Of a stretch of 64,000 nt of DNA, positions 53,991 to 64,000 are shown in pieces. Location of the stretch: the NCBI GenBank assembly GCA_910580235.1, contig CAJTVU010000004.1, forward strand, positions 124,001 through 188,000, in the 5' to 3' direction. The notes under the pieces are model-generated. The model made no database searches and was not told where the DNA came from. It was given only the letters and a program-made list of their open reading frames with translations. A program made the translations under genes and the position numbers. The first letter of the stretch is position 1. Every line of letters starts with the position of its first letter. The stretch comes from an uncultured Dorea sp. (lineage in GTDB: Bacteria > Bacillota > Clostridia > Lachnospirales > Lachnospiraceae).

Positions 53991-54542
53991 ATGGATATCC
54001 GATTACTTGGACAATTATATGTAAGCTTTTTTAAGATCGGCGGGCTGACCTTCGGAGGCGGCCTGGCCATGCTCCCTATGCTGCAGCGGGAAGTAGTGAC
54101 AGACCGGGGCTGGTGTACAGAGGAGGAAGTGCTTGACATGTACGCCATTGGCCAATGTACGCCCGGCATTATTGCGGTAAATACCGCCACCTATGTAGGC
54201 TATAAACAGGCTGGCTTTGTCGGCGGCGTATCGGCCACCCTCGGGGTCATCTCCCCGTCCATTGTCATTATCTGCCTTGTAGCCTCGATCCTGCAAAGCT
54301 TCATCCACCTTCCTATGGTCGTCCATGCGCTTTCCGGCATCCGCGTAGTTGTGTGCGCGCTCATGATGAACACGGTAGTGTCCATGGCGCGGAAAGGCAT
54401 CGTAGATAAGCTGGGGGCCGTTCTGTTCGCAGGCGGGTTCATCCTTGCCTGCTTCACTCCTGTCCCTACGGCAGCTATTGTCGTCCTTGCCGGAGCCATC
54501 GGTATCATCGCAAAAAGAACGGGAGGTAAGAAGACATCATGA
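53991..54542 (+). CDS. Chromate transporter family protein (short CHR, subunit 1)
   Basis: 183 aa, about six helices. FKIGGLTFGGGLAMLPMLQREVV and GQCTPGIIAVNTATYVGY are the CHR-domain signatures. Short CHR proteins work as pairs; the next gene overlaps and carries the other half. Chromate export is the assigned family role, though many members probably carry other anions. Confidence 0.92.
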   Translation: MDIRLLGQLYVSFFKIGGLTFGGGLAMLPMLQREVVTDRGWCTEEEVLDMYAIGQCTPGIIAVNTATYVGYKQAGFVGGVSATLGVISPSIVIICLVASILQSFIHLPMVVHALSGIRVVVCALMMNTVVSMARKGIVDKLGAVLFAGGFILACFTPVPTAAIVVLAGAIGIIAKRTGGKKTS

Positions 54543-55093
54543 TCTATCTGATATTAGCATATGAATTCTTTAAGATCGGCTTGTTCTCCATCGGGGGAGG
54601 CATGGCTACCCTTCCTTTTCTGATGGATCTGACAGATAAATATGATTGGTTCACTGCCAGCGAGCTTGCCAATATGGTCGCTATCAGCGAAAGCACCCCC
54701 GGGCCTGTAGGCATTAATATGGCGACTTATGCAGGCTACAATGCCGCCGGTGTCCCGGGCGCCGTCGTGGCGACGCTATCCCTCACTGCGCCGGCTCTCA
54801 TTATCATTGTCATCATCGCTAAGTTCCTGGAGAACTTCAGCGAGAATCCCACTGTAAAGGCCGTATTCTACGGAATCCGGCCGACTGTCGCAGCGCTGAT
54901 CGGATATGCAGTGTGGGAGCTTCTTAAGATCGCTCTTATTACGACCACAGGCGGAACATTCAACATTAATCTCACCAATCTCTTCATCTGCGGCGGCGCA
55001 TTCCTGCTCTTGCAGATAAAGCAGCTAAGCAAGCTCCACCCGCTGCTCTGGATCCTGGCAGGGGCGGCCGCAGGCATACTTTTTAAAATGTAA
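54539..55093 (+). CDS. Chromate transporter family protein (short CHR, subunit 2)
   Basis: 184 aa, the second half of the pair. FKIGLFSIGGGMATLPFLMD and SESTPGPVGINMATYAGYN are the matching signatures. Overlaps the first gene by 4 bp (ATGA). Terminator at 55102. Confidence 0.92.
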   Translation: MIYLILAYEFFKIGLFSIGGGMATLPFLMDLTDKYDWFTASELANMVAISESTPGPVGINMATYAGYNAAGVPGAVVATLSLTAPALIIIVIIAKFLENFSENPTVKAVFYGIRPTVAALIGYAVWELLKIALITTTGGTFNINLTNLFICGGAFLLLQIKQLSKLHPLLWILAGAAAGILFKM

Positions 55094-55101
55094 CGACAGC
55101 A

Positions 55102-55145
55102 AGGGAGGGAAGAGCGGCCGCCTACTGCGCCGCTCTCCCCTCCCT
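55102..55145. terminator. Bidirectional hairpin between chromate transporter and hemW
   Basis: AGGGAGGGAAGAGCGGC (55102-55118) pairs, one mismatch, with 55129-55145 across a 10 nt loop. It ends the plus-strand operon and the minus-strand hemW transcript; no long U-run. Confidence 0.6.
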
Positions 55146-55148
55146 GTC

Positions 55149-56266
55149 CTATTCTTCTTCATCCAGCAAGAACTGGCACATCACATAATTGCTTAAGTCT
55201 ATCCCTCTCTTTGTAAGCTTTATGAAATCCCCTTCCTCAGTGAGCAGCCCTTTCCCTTTCATATCTTCTATAACTGTGCCGTAAATATGCTCCATGCTCC
55301 TTCCGTACGTCTGTGCAAACGTCCTCTTAGACACCCCTGCTGTCTTCCGAAGCCCAAGGAACATGTACTCTTCCATACAGTCCTTTTTACTTAATCTCTC
55401 CGGGCCTTCCCCTTCAATCTGACGCATATTATTGATAAGCGATGCTGCTCCCGCGCCGATGCCCAAATACTCTGCCCTCTCCCAGTAGCCCAGGTTATGG
55501 CGGCATTCATAGCCCTCTCTTGCATAGTTAGAGATCTCATACCGATGGTAGCCATACTCTTCTAGTATTGTCTCTGTCTTATGATACATCCTGCGCTCTT
55601 CGTCCTCATCCGGCAATTCTGCAAGGCGCCGGCTCACCGCGTCGGGGCTCTGCCTGTACCGTTCGTAGAAGGGCGTTCCTTCTTCGATGATAAGGCTATA
55701 CGCAGAGATATGTTCCGGGCCGAGCTCTGCCACGCTTCGGAGCGTCCTCTCCCAGCTCTCTACCGTCTGCATCGGTATGCCCGAGATCAGATCGACGTTA
55801 ATATTCTCAAACCTCTCTTCTCTGGCCATATGGTATGTGCCAAGGAAGTCCTTGTAAGTATGGATCCTCCCAAGCCCCAGAAGCTCTTTGTCATCGGCAG
55901 ACTGCAGGCCGACGCTTAAACGGTTGATCCCCAGCCTCCTGTATACGGCAAGCTTCTCTCTCGCAGCCGTCCCTGGGTTCATCTCAATCGTGATCTCTGC
56001 GCCTTCCTCTATCCGAAATGTCTTTCTTAACGCATCAAAGATCGCTTCCGTCTGCCCCTCTGTAAGAATAGAGGGAGTCCCCCCGCCTACGAAAATGCTC
56101 GTAACACAATAAGCCTTTGCCAGATCTCCATAGGAACGGATCTTGCGGCAAAGGCTCTCCACGTATTCCGCCCGCTCCTCTTCCCCTGCAGGAGCGGACA
56201 GGAAATCACAATATTTACATTTGCGGATGCAAAATGGGATATGGATATATATTTCTAATGGCTTCA

Positions 56267-56270
<4 letters not shown>
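55149..56270 (-). CDS. hemW: Radical SAM heme chaperone HemW
   Basis: 373 aa. The cluster motif is HIPFCIRKCKYCDFLS (CxxxCxxC), then FVGGGTPSIL and SVGLQSADDKELLGLGRIHT. HemW inserts heme; it is related to oxygen-independent coproporphyrinogen oxidase (HemN), and HemW is the likelier call because there is no other heme gene and lepA-hemW pairing is conserved. It overlaps the lepA stop by 4 bp. Confidence 0.93.
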
Positions 56271-58081
<1,811 letters not shown>

Positions 58082-58108
58082 CTGTGTCTTCTCCTTCATT
58101 CTGCTATA

Positions 58109-59101
58109 TTAGTCAATATTCCCGGCTCCGCTGTACTCCACGATAAAAAGCTCCACGCTCATCGTGTCGCTTAAGCGCCCTGTCTTCACCAGCTCTTCAG
58201 TCCCAGCCGCAGCATCCATAATACGCTTTAGCTCTTCCCCTGTGAAGCTTCTGCTCTGGCTCATATATTTTGCCACTGCAAAAGGCGGGATCCCCGCTGC
58301 CCTGGCTATCTTCCCTTTGTCATACCCCTTCTTCTGCATATCCTGGACTTGCAGGAGGATCCGAAACTGCCGGGACAGAAGGGCAAGGATCCTCATAGGC
58401 GCCTCTTTTAATGCAAGTAAGTCGTAATAGTAGTCAAGAGCCTTTTTCTGCTGTTTCGCAGCTACAGCCTCCACCATGGCGAAAATGCGGTTCGTAATCT
58501 GCACGGTACAGACGGCGTCTACGTCCTCTGCCGTAATCTCTTCCCTTCCAAGCGTATAGGAATACAGCTTCTCCAGCTCCTGCTCCAGCTTCTCCATGTC
58601 GTCTCCCGACCTGGCGATCAGATATCTGGCCGTGGATTCCTTAATCTGCTTCCCTTCCCTCTTCACACCGCTGCCGATCCAGTAGAGAAGGGTCTTCTCA
58701 TCCTGCCTGCCAAGCTCCACTGCGCGCCCTCTGTCCCTCACCGCCTTATAAAGCTTTCCCCGCTTATCTACTTCGCTCTCTACAAATACGAAGCAAGCAG
58801 TCTCAGGCATATTCTTTATATAGTCTGCCATCTCCGGGGATGCATTCTTAAAAAATCCCGAGCTCTCCACCACGATCAGCCGCCGCTCAGCAAAGAAAGG
58901 CATCGTCTCCGCCAGATCGATAAGCTCTGCCGGATTAATGCCCTTCCCTTCATAATAAGCATAATTCACCGTATCATCTTCCGGGAGGATCGCCTTCGTA
59001 AGCCGTCTCTTATATTGCTTTTTCAGATAGGATTCTTCCCCATATAAGAGATAGGCACTCTTAAATTGTCCCGTCTTTATATCTTCATTTAGATTCTTCA
59101 T
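58109..59101 (-). CDS. holA: DNA polymerase III subunit delta (YqeN type)
   Basis: 330 aa clamp-loader subunit. KTGQFKSAYLLYGEESYLKKQY at the N-terminus, FFAERRLIVVESSGFFK, then the C-terminal helical collar region (APMRILALLSRQFRILLQVQ). Matches the clostridial YqeN/HolA family in length and motifs. lepA follows, 27 bp downstream of the chosen start. Confidence 0.93.
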   Translation of the reverse strand: MKNLNEDIKTGQFKSAYLLYGEESYLKKQYKRRLTKAILPEDDTVNYAYYEGKGINPAELIDLAETMPFFAERRLIVVESSGFFKNASPEMADYIKNMPETACFVFVESEVDKRGKLYKAVRDRGRAVELGRQDEKTLLYWIGSGVKREGKQIKESTARYLIARSGDDMEKLEQELEKLYSYTLGREEITAEDVDAVCTVQITNRIFAMVEAVAAKQQKKALDYYYDLLALKEAPMRILALLSRQFRILLQVQDMQKKGYDKGKIARAAGIPPFAVAKYMSQSRSFTGEELKRIMDAAAGTEELVKTGRLSDTMSVELFIVEYSGAGNID

Positions 59102-59104
59102 TCA

Positions 59105-60118
59105 TTATCTGACCATATCTCTTGTGATCTCAGCGAGAGAATGCGCGCCGCACATCGCCATCACATCTTCCAGCTCTGCCGCCAGCTTCGTGGTATACAG
59201 AGCCACGCCTTCGGACTCCCCGCCGTACACTGCCGTCACATAAGGACGCCCGATCAGCGCTGCGTCCGCGCCAAGCGCCAGCGCCTTGAATATATCAAGG
59301 CCTGAGCGGATCCCTCCGTCGACGAAGACCTTCATACTGCCCTTTACTGCATCTGCGATCTCTGGAAGCACTTCCGCTGTAGGCGGACAATGATCCAATA
59401 CACGTCCTCCGTGATTTGACACGACGATGGCCGCCGCGCCTGCCTCTTTCGCTTTTAATGCGCCCTTTACTGTCATAATGCCTTTCAGGATAAATGGGAC
59501 GCCCGCTTTTTTCACGATGCCTCTTAGCTCTTCCACAGATTTGCTCCCCGCAGGAGGAGTCTGGTTCTTAAGGAACGGCAGCCCCGCGCCGTCGATATCC
59601 ATGGCGCAGGCAAACGCGCCGGACTCGACGATCATCTGGAATTTATCCTCCAGCGTCCTCACATCCCACGGCTTCACTGTTGGGATCCCTTTCCCTCCCG
59701 CCAGCTGGATGGCCTTCGTCGCGCCTTCCATAACTGCCGGGTTCGTACCGTCCCCTGTAAACGCAGCGATCCCTGCCGCCGCACAGGCAGATACCAGAAT
59801 GTCGTTATATTCCATATCGTCATACTTCTCACTATAATGAAGCTTCATCGCTCCGATAGGCGCCGCAAAGATCGGATATTTAAACGTCTGTCCAAATGCT
59901 TCAAAAGACAGATCCACCGGCTTGTTCTCACAGATCGTGTCCATATTCACATACAGCTTCTGCCATGCGTCGTAATTCCTGATCGCTCCGGTCCCGCTTC
60001 CTTTCGCCCCAGGACCGGGTATCTTCCCTCCGCAGGCTCTGCCATTGCATACCGGACAGGCTTTGCACACTTCCCCTACACAGTTTTTTGCGTTTTGCAG
60101 CACTTCTTCATAAGTCAT
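59105..60118 (-). CDS. FMN-dependent alpha-hydroxy-acid oxidizing protein with N-terminal Cys cluster
   Basis: 337 aa. FMN-binding TIM barrel of the lactate/glycolate oxidase family: PIFAAPIGAM, AIVVSNHGGRVLDH with the catalytic His, and VFVDGGIRSGLDIFKALALGADAALIGRP. The first ~40 residues hold a cysteine cluster (CVGEVCKACPVCNGRACGG) absent from classic members, possibly an iron-sulfur or zinc site. Start at 60118 (MTYEEVLQN) behind AAGGAGC. Substrate and electron partner are unknown. Confidence 0.9.
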   Translation of the reverse strand: MTYEEVLQNAKNCVGEVCKACPVCNGRACGGKIPGPGAKGSGTGAIRNYDAWQKLYVNMDTICENKPVDLSFEAFGQTFKYPIFAAPIGAMKLHYSEKYDDMEYNDILVSACAAAGIAAFTGDGTNPAVMEGATKAIQLAGGKGIPTVKPWDVRTLEDKFQMIVESGAFACAMDIDGAGLPFLKNQTPPAGSKSVEELRGIVKKAGVPFILKGIMTVKGALKAKEAGAAAIVVSNHGGRVLDHCPPTAEVLPEIADAVKGSMKVFVDGGIRSGLDIFKALALGADAALIGRPYVTAVYGGESEGVALYTTKLAAELEDVMAMCGAHSLAEITRDMVR

Positions 60119-60150
60119 GTCTGTAGCTCCTTTTTTCTCTAAGTGTATAC

Positions 60151-60179
60151 AGTATATCATACAGGCTGTGCAAAGTCTA
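60151..60179 (-). promoter_or_regulatory. Probable promoter of the FMN oxidase gene
   Basis: Minus strand TAGACT (60179-60174), 17 bp spacer, TATACT (60156-60151). Uses the same TAGACT -35 as nifJ. Confidence 0.5.
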
Positions 60180-60223
60180 CTTTTCTGCCAACATAGCTCT
60201 GCACCTCTTTTTATAACATGCGA

Positions 60224-60405
60224 TTATACACTGAGGGTATATTTCAGGATATTCTCTATCCCATCATCTTCAAGGCCGTCTTCGTGCCTCGTGTGCTCGA
60301 TCTGTCTCAATGCCTCCCTGCATGCGGCGTCCAGCTTCCCGTCTTGTGCATACTTTACTTCCGCAGACAGGACAACGTACCCATCCTACTTTTCCATAAA
60401 GGCAC
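60224..60405 (-). pseudogene. C-terminal remnant of an AAA-ATPase/PD-(D/E)XK (PDDEXK_9) protein
   Basis: A minus-strand stretch reads DGYVVLSAEVKYAQDGKLDA then ACREALRQIE and GIENILKYTLSV, the pattern of the PDDEXK_9 nuclease-like tail. A TAG interrupts it near 60390. The last codons and stop TAA come from an ACCCTCAGTGTA palindrome arm, so the repeat has truncated the frame. Confidence 0.45.
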
Positions 60406-60456
60406 CTCATTTCAAATGATGCTCTAAAAATACAAGACAGCTCCCTTTTATCTTTT

Positions 60457-61335
60457 TCAGCGTTTCCTGTGGCGCATTATTCGTTTTGAGACCATCAAGA
60501 ACACAGGATACTCCGATTGCTCAAAGATAAAATTGCCGTTAGCATCTACTCCTTGAATATCGCAGAGAAATGGGGCTTCCAAGGAAATAACTGCCGTAAT
60601 ATCATCCCTCTGCCTGCCTACGCCAAGAGCCGCTGAGCCGCCCAAAGAATGGCCCATCACGCAAATACGGCAAACATCAGCCAAGCGATATACTGAAAGC
60701 TCTCTATTTCCCTCAGATGACTTTTCTATAATCGTATCCAACACGAAGTTTATGTCTCCTGTACGGATATTCATCCATTTTTCAAAGTGTTGCAAAGATT
60801 GCCCCGGATTATCCTGCGGGTTGTCAGCCGCAATTTCTTTCATAAAATCTCCACTGGCCCGTATTGCTTTTCCGTTCGAGAGCTTTGTTGAAAAGCATTG
60901 ATATGTATGGTCAACAGAGCAGACTACATATCCGTGGCTCGCAAGCTCACGGTATAGTGTTTCATTGCTGTCTTTCGTCCCAAAGCTCCCGTGAGAGAAC
61001 ACTACCAACGGACAGCTGTGGTCCTCCTTGTATTCCACAGGATACCAGAAAGAGATGGGCAGCTCACGATAGCTCCCGTCATCAGCGTAAGCTTCAAGTC
61101 TTGAGGTATCTGTATAAAAGCAATCCTCACGCTTTATCTGATATTCACCCGTAGCTTCAATCGGCGTTGCTTTCGGAAACAATAAAAGCCAGCCCGTACA
61201 TATCAAAAGAACGAGCGACAGCGCCGCACAAATATATCCTGCAGGAACATGATTTGATTTTTTTATCAAACAGTAAAAAAACAGTATTAATTCAGCAGCC
61301 ATCACTGCCAGTAAAATGATATGTCTGGCTTTCAT
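60457..61335 (-). CDS. Membrane-anchored alpha/beta hydrolase, C-terminally truncated
   Basis: 292 aa. Two N-terminal membrane helices (ILLAVMAAELILFFYCLI and AALSLVLLICTGWLLLF), then a hydrolase domain with LVVFSHGSFGTKD (oxyanion) and nucleophile VCVMGHSLGGSAAL-type GHSLGG. Resembles PAF acetylhydrolase-like or dienelactone hydrolases. The protein ends soon after YPVFLMVS in a basic tail, without the region expected to hold the catalytic His, so it may be inactive. Coupled to the TetR gene by ATGA overlap. Confidence 0.8.
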   Translation of the reverse strand: MKARHIILLAVMAAELILFFYCLIKKSNHVPAGYICAALSLVLLICTGWLLLFPKATPIEATGEYQIKREDCFYTDTSRLEAYADDGSYRELPISFWYPVEYKEDHSCPLVVFSHGSFGTKDSNETLYRELASHGYVVCSVDHTYQCFSTKLSNGKAIRASGDFMKEIAADNPQDNPGQSLQHFEKWMNIRTGDINFVLDTIIEKSSEGNRELSVYRLADVCRICVMGHSLGGSAALGVGRQRDDITAVISLEAPFLCDIQGVDANGNFIFEQSEYPVFLMVSKRIMRHRKR

Positions 61336-61940
61336 TTTTGAGCTTCCTCTCTGTGTGGTATTTTTTCAAGAAGAACACCCTCTTGAACAAGAAAGGCGTC
61401 AGCCGCGCGATTTACTAATTGCATCATTTCTTTCTCGGACGCATTGATAATACCTGTTGCGGCCAGGGTCGCGATCCCATGTGTATAAATAATGGTGTTT
61501 TGCAAGTAACGCCCTGCATTTTCCTCTGAAATAGCAAATTCCTTTGAAATTCTTTTAATTAGCGCCGCATTATCCTCGTCCGTAATTAATGTGTCAAAGT
61601 TATCTGATGGTGATCCATAATATCCTTCAAGATAAAGGAAACGAAAGAGATTAGGCTTGCTAGCCGCAATATGGATAAAAGCTATCCCCACCTGTTCAAA
61701 AGCTGCTGCCACATTTCCAGCAGAGGGGCGCATTTTGCTATTTGCATAATTTAGGGCATATTCCGATAAGGCTTTTCGAAGCCCCTCCATATTCTCGAAA
61801 TGCCATACCAAAGGCTGTGTAGAGCAGCCAATTTCTTTTGATAATGTCTTGATATTGATAGCTGAGTACCCATCACGAATAAGCATTTTCAGTGCCGCTT
61901 CCAGGATGACTTCTTTTGAAATTTGCGTTTTTCTTGCCAT
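61332..61940 (-). CDS. TetR-family transcriptional regulator
   Basis: 202 aa. N-terminal helix-turn-helix (ISKEVILEAALKMLIRDGYSAINIKTLSKEIGCSTQPLVWHF, residues ~7-50 in two parts), ligand domain of the TetR_C type. It is transcribed first and overlaps the hydrolase gene by 4 bp, so it probably controls it. A perfect-spacing promoter lies at 61988. Ligand unknown. Confidence 0.9.
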   Translation of the reverse strand: MARKTQISKEVILEAALKMLIRDGYSAINIKTLSKEIGCSTQPLVWHFENMEGLRKALSEYALNYANSKMRPSAGNVAAAFEQVGIAFIHIAASKPNLFRFLYLEGYYGSPSDNFDTLITDEDNAALIKRISKEFAISEENAGRYLQNTIIYTHGIATLAATGIINASEKEMMQLVNRAADAFLVQEGVLLEKIPHREEAQK

Positions 61941-61987
61941 TTCATCATCTCCAAATTACAAAAATATATTTATATAATCTTACTTAT

Positions 61988-62016
61988 ATAATAATCTAAG
62001 TCTTGCATTTTGTCAA
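61988..62016 (-). promoter_or_regulatory. Promoter of the TetR/hydrolase operon
   Basis: Minus strand consensus TTGACA (62016-62011), 17 bp spacer, TATTAT (61993-61988). TTATATAAT is directly repeated just downstream and may be the regulator's site. Confidence 0.75.
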
Positions 62017-62111
62017 TCTATCTGGCGGCCGCTACAACATTTTCAAGGAGCAAATCTATTGCAAGCTTTGTAAAGGGACGTATCTGCCTGTGTCCTCAAT
62101 TTTTATCTTTT

Positions 62112-64000
62112 TCAATGTATCTTTATTATCTCCCCGTCTTCTACTTCTACTGTGATCGCCCCGTTTTCCTGCGTAGAATAGACCTTGCTCCCAACATCTG
62201 TAAGCCTCTCGATCGTCTCCTTATGTGGATGGCCATAACGGTTCTCCCTCCCCGCCGATATAAATGCATAAGCAGGCCGAACCTGCTGAAGGAGCTCTTC
62301 CGTCGACGAATTCTTTGATCCATGATGTGCCACCTTCAAGACCTCCCACGTGCGATCCTGGTACTGTTCTTCCAATATGTTAGCAAGCCGCCTCTCTCCT
62401 TCCCCCTCCACATCTCCGGTAAGAAGCATATCAAACCCTCCATATCTTACTGCCAATACCATAGAAGCCGCATTACCTGGCTCCAGCCCTGCATCGCCTT
62501 CCATTTCCATATTCCCCGGCTGTATGCACGTAACTGTCATCTCCCCTTCCCGTATATTCTGCCCCGGCTCTATCACAGCCACACGTACTCCATAAGATTC
62601 TGCTTTCTCTGCCAGTCCTGCCAATGCCTCGTCCCACGCCTCCTGGGCAGGTAGCGCCAATGTCCCGATCTTTACGCCGATATCCTGTCTCTCGATCAGC
62701 TCCTCTACTCCGTTCATATGATCGCTGTCACCATGAGATACCAGTACATAATCAAGCCGGCCGGCTCCCTGAGACTTCAGAAAGGATTCCAGCCTGTATT
62801 GCCCTACTTTCTTGACATCACTGCTCCCGCCATCAATGAGATAAGTCCCGCCTTTTGGCCCTCTCATGAAGATTCCGTCTCCTTGCCCCACATCCAGGAT
62901 CACCGCCGTAATCTTCTCTGTCTCTCCAAAGCGTGCTGTTAGCATAATAATTCCCGCTGCCCATAGGAGAACTGCAAGCCTCCTTATCCATTTGACAGAT
63001 TGTATGAGCTTTTGGGCCTTCCCATATCTAAGCAAGCCTACCACCAAAAGCAGGATCCCATAATATACCGCAATCTGCCATATCCCGGGCCTTCCAATTA
63101 CAAGCCTCGCTCCCGGCAGGCAAAGCGTTATTTTACAGCTCATTTCATAAACCCAGAAGATCCCCCGGCATATCAGGAATAATAAGCCAGATACCGGCGG
63201 GAGCCAAAGAACGAACAGGCTTCCTGCCAGCCCCAAAAGCAATAATACAGACATCAAGGGGATTACAAAAAGATTCAGAAGAAAAGAATAGAGCGGGAAT
63301 TCAAAGAAATAATAGAGCAAGATCGGAAGGATGGACAGGTTGATGCCTACGCTCGCCGTCAGCCCCTGTAAAGCCATATTCCAGACATGCTCCCGGCCTC
63401 CTTTTGGATATGCAGATTGTTGTATGGCCGGAACGACCGCCAATATCGCCAGCGCCGCGCCGAAGGAAAGCCAGAACCCTCCGTCATACAGGCTGAGAGG
63501 CCTCCACAGCAGCACTATGGACGCTGCTACGGACAGCGCCGTCGGCGCATCGTAATGCCGTCCCGCCATATCTGCCCCTACCCGGAATAAAAACATTACA
63601 AGAGCGCGCACTGCAGATACCGTAAATCCGATCAGCAGCACATAGAGCAACAGGAACGATATGCCCGCCGCGCCTCCCATCTTATAAGAGCCTGTCGCTC
63701 TCCGCAAAAGCTGATACAGCCCTACTCCGATAAAAGACAGATGAAGCCCGGAAATAGCCAGCACATGGCCGATGCCATTTGCCTGGTACAGTTCTTTCAA
63801 GTCTTTGTCCATCTCTGCCTTCTCTCCAAGGATCATAGCCGACAGCGCTGTCCCATTCTCCTCTGGCATATGGCGCAGGAAAAGAGATTTCCATGCGATC
63901 CGAAGCTCATACAAGCCGTCGGCTAACGGGCAAACTGAGCTATCGACGACCTGTGCATCTTCCGCCCACACCGCCCCATGGATCCCCTGCTTTCGGTAAT
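62112..64000 (-). CDS. comEC: DNA internalization-related competence protein ComEC/Rec2 (partial, start beyond window)
   Basis: The frame is open to the window edge, giving at least ~629 residues of a ~750-800 aa protein. The competence domain (GIGHVLAISGLHLSFIGVGLYQLL, several helices) is followed by a metallo-beta-lactamase domain: ILDVGQGDGIFMRG, SHGDSDHMNGVEEL, LTGDVEGEGE and VAHHGSKNSS. ComEC forms the DNA channel in natural transformation. No other com genes are in the window. Confidence 0.95.
   Translation of the reverse strand, partial: YRKQGIHGAVWAEDAQVVDSSVCPLADGLYELRIAWKSLFLRHMPEENGTALSAMILGEKAEMDKDLKELYQANGIGHVLAISGLHLSFIGVGLYQLLRRATGSYKMGGAAGISFLLLYVLLIGFTVSAVRALVMFLFRVGADMAGRHYDAPTALSVAASIVLLWRPLSLYDGGFWLSFGAALAILAVVPAIQQSAYPKGGREHVWNMALQGLTASVGINLSILPILLYYFFEFPLYSFLLNLFVIPLMSVLLLLGLAGSLFVLWLPPVSGLLFLICRGIFWVYEMSCKITLCLPGARLVIGRPGIWQIAVYYGILLLVVGLLRYGKAQKLIQSVKWIRRLAVLLWAAGIIMLTARFGETEKITAVILDVGQGDGIFMRGPKGGTYLIDGGSSDVKKVGQYRLESFLKSQGAGRLDYVLVSHGDSDHMNGVEELIERQDIGVKIGTLALPAQEAWDEALAGLAEKAESYGVRVAVIEPGQNIREGEMTVTCIQPGNMEMEGDAGLEPGNAASMVLAVRYGGFDMLLTGDVEGEGERRLANILEEQYQDRTWEVLKVAHHGSKNSSTEELLQQVRPAYAFISAGRENRYGHPHKETIERLTDVGSKVYSTQENGAITVEVEDGEIIKIH

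Overview
The window looks like chromosome from a Lachnospiraceae-type anaerobic Firmicute (Clostridium cluster XIVa, near Dorea or Clostridium scindens; the genus is a guess). Support comes from the single-subunit pyruvate:ferredoxin oxidoreductase, PolC-type replicase, PASTA-domain PrkC, a MurE carrying the DNPR motif expected for meso-diaminopimelate, and clostridial families such as DUF4364, DUF5058, DUF368 and YugP. No tRNA, rRNA, CRISPR array or prophage was seen.

Layout. 1-2300: the 5' end of rfbC, then an NhaC-family transporter behind a promoter, a lysine riboswitch and an intrinsic terminator. 2300-6050: nifJ with a repeat-rich leader. 6050-21900: a long minus-strand housekeeping run (murE, priA, def, fmt, yugP, rsmB, rlmN, prpC, prkC, rsgA, rpe, thiN, ychF, lgt) coupling cell wall, translation start, rRNA modification and the Ser/Thr kinase-phosphatase pair. 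22488-28000: polC and ispG. 28000-36350: a small membrane protein, an XRE regulator, a PfkB sugar kinase, a DUF368 carrier, two aminotransferases, a DUF2156 protein and an ABC exporter. 36500-42400: an accessory, partly decayed stretch with a WYL regulator, an AbiE toxin-antitoxin pair, a BlaI repressor with a broken BlaR1, and several gene remnants. 42400-46900: a PucR regulator divergent from two membrane proteins and an M20 amidohydrolase, probably an uptake-and-hydrolysis unit for an unknown amide. 46900-64000: more housekeeping genes (prfA, prmC, rpmE, rho, hemW, lepA, holA), a radical-SAM/DUF4364 pair, split chromate transporters, a Cys-rich FMN oxidase, a TetR/hydrolase pair and partial comEC.

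The most unusual content is intergenic. Three diverged copies of a ~305-316 bp element (16292, 22144, 34278) have ~60 bp imperfect terminal inverted repeats. The arm sequence changes between copies while each copy stays self-complementary, which suggests a structured RNA or a foldback element. A second family of short palindromes built on TACCCTCAGTGTACAAG recurs at least seven times. One copy sits inside a decayed duplicate of an otherwise intact neighbouring gene, and another supplies the stop codon of a nuclease-like remnant, so the family appears mobile. A third double-hairpin family occurs three times, once inside the 3' end of rpe. All calls rest on reading the sequence; no database search was run.
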